DNA of 64,000 nt, taken from assembly GCA_032988165.1 (NCBI GenBank), contig JANTQF010000191.1, positions 1 through 64,000 of the forward strand. Reading direction: 5' to 3'. Below the pieces are notes generated by a model. The model was not told the DNA's origin. It saw only the letters and a program-made list of their open reading frames with translations, and searched no databases. How positions within the stretch are numbered: position 1 is the first letter of the stretch; each line of letters begins with the position of its first letter. Both the position numbers and the translations under genes were made by a program. This DNA is from Emmonsiellopsis sp. PD_33 (taxonomy: Eukaryota > Ascomycota > Eurotiomycetes > Onygenales > Ajellomycetaceae). Positions 61,498-64,000 of this stretch are shown here, piece after piece.

Positions 61498-63269
61498 TAG
61501 ATATTTAATGCTGTTTATATCCCGTTTTGTTTGGCCTAGGATGAGCTTTTTTTTTTTTGGAGTTTGTGGGACGTGCTTTTGAGGATATCGATACCATTCC
61601 CGTGCTATTTCATTTGTTTTTATAATGGTTAGCTTTTTGGAGTTTTGGGATGTTGGGATCATCTACTATCTCTTTGTCAGCTATATACTTTGATATTTGG
61701 GAGTGTATATATTTTGGTTATTCGTAGTTAGACCCTTGGATGGCTTTTTTGTGGTCTGCTTCATCGCAACTGAGGCTTCATTATTAGGGGAATTAGATTG
61801 CACCATGACGCATTTCTGCTTGGCAATCCTACCTTCTTGGGCATGCCAATCCATCAAGACCCTAATATAAGGCCCTGCTCATAGGATGTATGACATAGAA
61901 CTGTCTTCGTCACACTAAAATACACCCTGCCTTGCAAATCCCCCCCGTCTGGTTGTTCTTGGCTTTTGCATGGAAAGGTAAAAAGCACGCCCTATCAGGA
62001 ACGTTATCTACAATGAGTGTTTTTTTTTTTGCTGATTGAGTTTCCAGTAGCCATGGTTTAGCCCGAGCGGGTGGGGACCACAGGATGAAAAATTTACAAA
62101 TTTCCATGTTGAGACTTGAGACTTGCCGGGACAGAGGAAGAAGTTTTTCTCCCTAAGCTATTTGGACTGGCCGTTGTTGACGCGCGAAGACAAAGGATTG
62201 GGCGGCAACCCACGGTCTTCGAGTTACAGCCAACAAGCATCAATTGAGGGACTGTGCCTGGATAATTTAACAGATGTTTTGCAGTCAGGGGGGGCCGGTT
62301 TCAAGCTCTGTTAGGGGTCTAGAAGGTTGATGTCTTATTAATAGCAGGCCCATGGACCCAGCAAAAACTCGGCCGAATCACGAGACTCGATGCCATGATG
62401 GGGCTCTGCGGCGGTTCCCGATTTGGAAAGGGGGGGGACTCGACTCGGCAAGGGCGGTAAGCAGCCAGCCAATGCGCGGCGGGGATTCTGCCGGCGCAGT
62501 TTGACGCTAAACCCAGCTGGGGCGTCTGGGTTTTCGGGGCTTAGTCAGCCGCGCCCAGTCCCAGGCCGTCTCGCTCCACCAAAAACCTCTGGCTTCACTT
62601 TCTCATCGTCAACCTCGCCGCCGTCGTCCTCGCCCGAGCATCTGCCCCCCGTCTTTCTCTTCTTCCCTCCTCGCTCGTTCTCATTCTCGTTCGCCCGCAT
62701 CCCCCTTTACCCCCTTCTCTTCGCCTTTGCTTCTTTGTCCGGGCCCCCGGCCTCCCGCCATCAGTTGGTGGCCTGCCCGCCCCGTACCCTGTCGTTCGCT
62801 GCTGTGTTTGACACACTGCTGTCTGATTTCGTCGCCCCATTCGCAGCTCTTCTACCAAATCAGCTCTTAATCATCCTTCGTCCGCCCGCTATTTAGTCGC
62901 CATTTGTGCCTCTGCACGCTTTATCTACCTGGGCTCCGTCCGCCAACTTACAACCAATCAGTACAGCCACTGGACTGGTCTGTCTTTAATCATCTGCCCA
63001 ACCGGAACGTCCTCGCCAGGATCGATCTCTCCGGAAGGCTGTCAGCACAGCCTATTCCCCCGCCGACTTCCCCTCCGTCAGCTACGACTGGTACTTTGGC
63101 GAACCCGTTTGCCAGTCCAAAACACAATATACTCAAGCAAAGTCAGCCGGTGCTGCAGGAGCTTTGCCTTAATTCACATCCGTGCTCTTAATTGTCCCCC
63201 AACCATCATCTCGAAACCCGCCATTCATCTGAACTCCTCTCGTCTATATTCACTCTCCCTATATCTACC
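61498..63269. other. Intergenic region and long pyrimidine-rich leader of the Vts1 gene
   Basis: Short A/T homopolymer runs near 61,548 and 62,021 follow the fucosyltransferase gene. From about 62,580 the plus strand is C/T-rich (CCTCGCCGCCGTCGTCCTCG and similar), typical of promoters and long 5' untranslated regions of fungal regulatory genes. The 157-codon frame 62423-62896 here is Pro/Ser/Phe-rich only because of this composition. Confidence 0.5.
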
Positions 63270-64000
63270 ATGGCCAGCCACATTATTGGAAATAGAAACT
63301 CCACTCCGGAAGCATCCAAGTCTTCCCTCCGCCCCCCTTCGTCTTCCCGCACACTAGGCGCTTCACATCAGCTTCGTGCTTCTGCCGATATGTCCGCCTT
63401 TGCCTCCCCGCTCTCTGCTCGAAGCATTCGCCCGGCTTCCGAGGTTTATTACAACCAGCAACCCCAGGGCCAAAACACTGCCGACGATATCGATAGGGTT
63501 GCACAGCAGTGGATTGCGGACATTGATCAGTATGAAACGACTTTGGAGGAGATGGCTGCTGCCACCTTAGACCAGGATTTCAAGGACGAGCTCAGTGCTA
63601 TTGAACAGTGGTTCCGTGTGCTGAGTGAGGCTGAAAGGACCGCTGCTCTCTATGCTCTACTCCAACAGACGACTCAAGTCCAGATCCGCTTCTTCATCCA
63701 GGTTCTTCAGCAGATGTCGAAGAGTCATCCCATGTCTGGTGTTTTATCTCCTGCGAATTTTAATGAGAAGGGTAAGGATTGCATCTCGTCCTCCATCAGT
63801 AATAAATATACTCACTAATTCACCTTGTAGATCCCATGACCAACCGCCTCACTGATGCCATGTCCAAATTGAACGTCGAAGGTTCCCGAAACTCGCTGAA
63901 TCGCCCTCCTCCTTCACCCGGAAATAAGCGGAACTCTGGACTCGATTCTTCAACAATCAATGCCATGTTCCCCGACGCTGCTGCGGCTATTGCAAAACAA
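63270..64000 (+). CDS. vts1: Vts1-like RNA-binding translational repressor, 5' part only
   Basis: Exon 1 (63270-63771) starts at ACCATGG and is spliced to 63831 (intron 59 bases, GTAAGG...TGTAG); the frame continues past the window end. The N-terminus MASHIIGNRN is Ser-rich. Residues of the conserved Vts1 N-terminal helical region follow: DIDRVAQQWIADIDQYETTL, ELSAIEQWFRVLSEAERTAA, LYALLQQTTQVQIRFFIQVL. After the intron comes DPMTNRLTDAMSKLN. In yeast Vts1 binds hairpins with its C-terminal SAM domain and recruits deadenylation and decay factors (Smaug family). The SAM domain lies outside the window, so identity rests on the N-terminal region. Confidence 0.85.

Noticed and set aside
62423..62896. 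157-codon Pro/Ser/Phe-rich frame
   Set aside because: It arises from the pyrimidine-rich leader of the Vts1 gene; composition, not coding, explains it.
1..64000. tRNA and rRNA genes
   Set aside because: No cloverleaf-like sequence with a T-loop consensus was found by eye; the only tRNA-like string is the 11-base primer site at 19417-19427.

Overview
The window is nuclear DNA of a filamentous ascomycete. Genes carry short introns (about 50-80 bases) with GT...AG ends, and the families present are typical of Eurotiomycetes. The contrast between gene-rich, CpG-containing DNA and one long AT-rich, CpG-starved block full of mutated transposons resembles the isochore genomes of Onygenales (the Blastomyces/Emmonsia/Histoplasma group). 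That placement is an inference from architecture, not from a database match.

Layout. (1) 1-2445: an SRPK-like kinase gene on the minus strand. Exons 2-5 are clean, but exon 1 carries three TGA stops, so it is called a pseudogene. (2) About 2,120-39,800: an AT-rich block with almost no CpG. A Ty1/Copia element (2544-19732; 305-base LTRs, 5-base target duplication) is split by a hAT transposon (4618-16370; 8-base duplication), which itself contains a 368-base fold-back MITE (7459-7826). After these come a mutated histone H3-like gene with one intron (21234-21725), a Gypsy chromovirus (21901-27466; 251-base LTRs), an unknown degraded gene starting with MGCC (from 27741), a degraded rve-type integrase/transposase (about 28,970-30,670), two minisatellites, a lysine-rich degraded ORF and probable non-LTR remnants. 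(3) 39,800-64,000: normal-composition DNA with live genes.

Genes on the right side: an APH-fold phosphotransferase (minus); a dual C2H2/Zn2Cys6 transcription factor (minus) divergent from a short-chain dehydrogenase (plus), sharing a 438-base promoter; a patatin-like triacylglycerol lipase (plus) convergent with the TFIIIC TPR subunit Sfc4/Tfc4 (minus); an uncertain, possibly broken hypothetical gene (plus); a membrane-anchored O-fucosyltransferase-like protein (plus); and the 5' part of the SAM-domain RNA-binding regulator Vts1 (plus), which runs off the window.

Mutations in the AT block are transitions consistent with RIP or 5-methylcytosine deamination (CGA to TGA, CAA to TAA, TGG to TAG/TGA, Cys to Tyr). 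The main points for a second look are the histone H3-like relic with an enlarged tail, the three-level nest with intact target duplications and a CpG-rich innermost element, and the apparent spread of mutation from the Copia insertion into the first exon of the neighbouring kinase gene.
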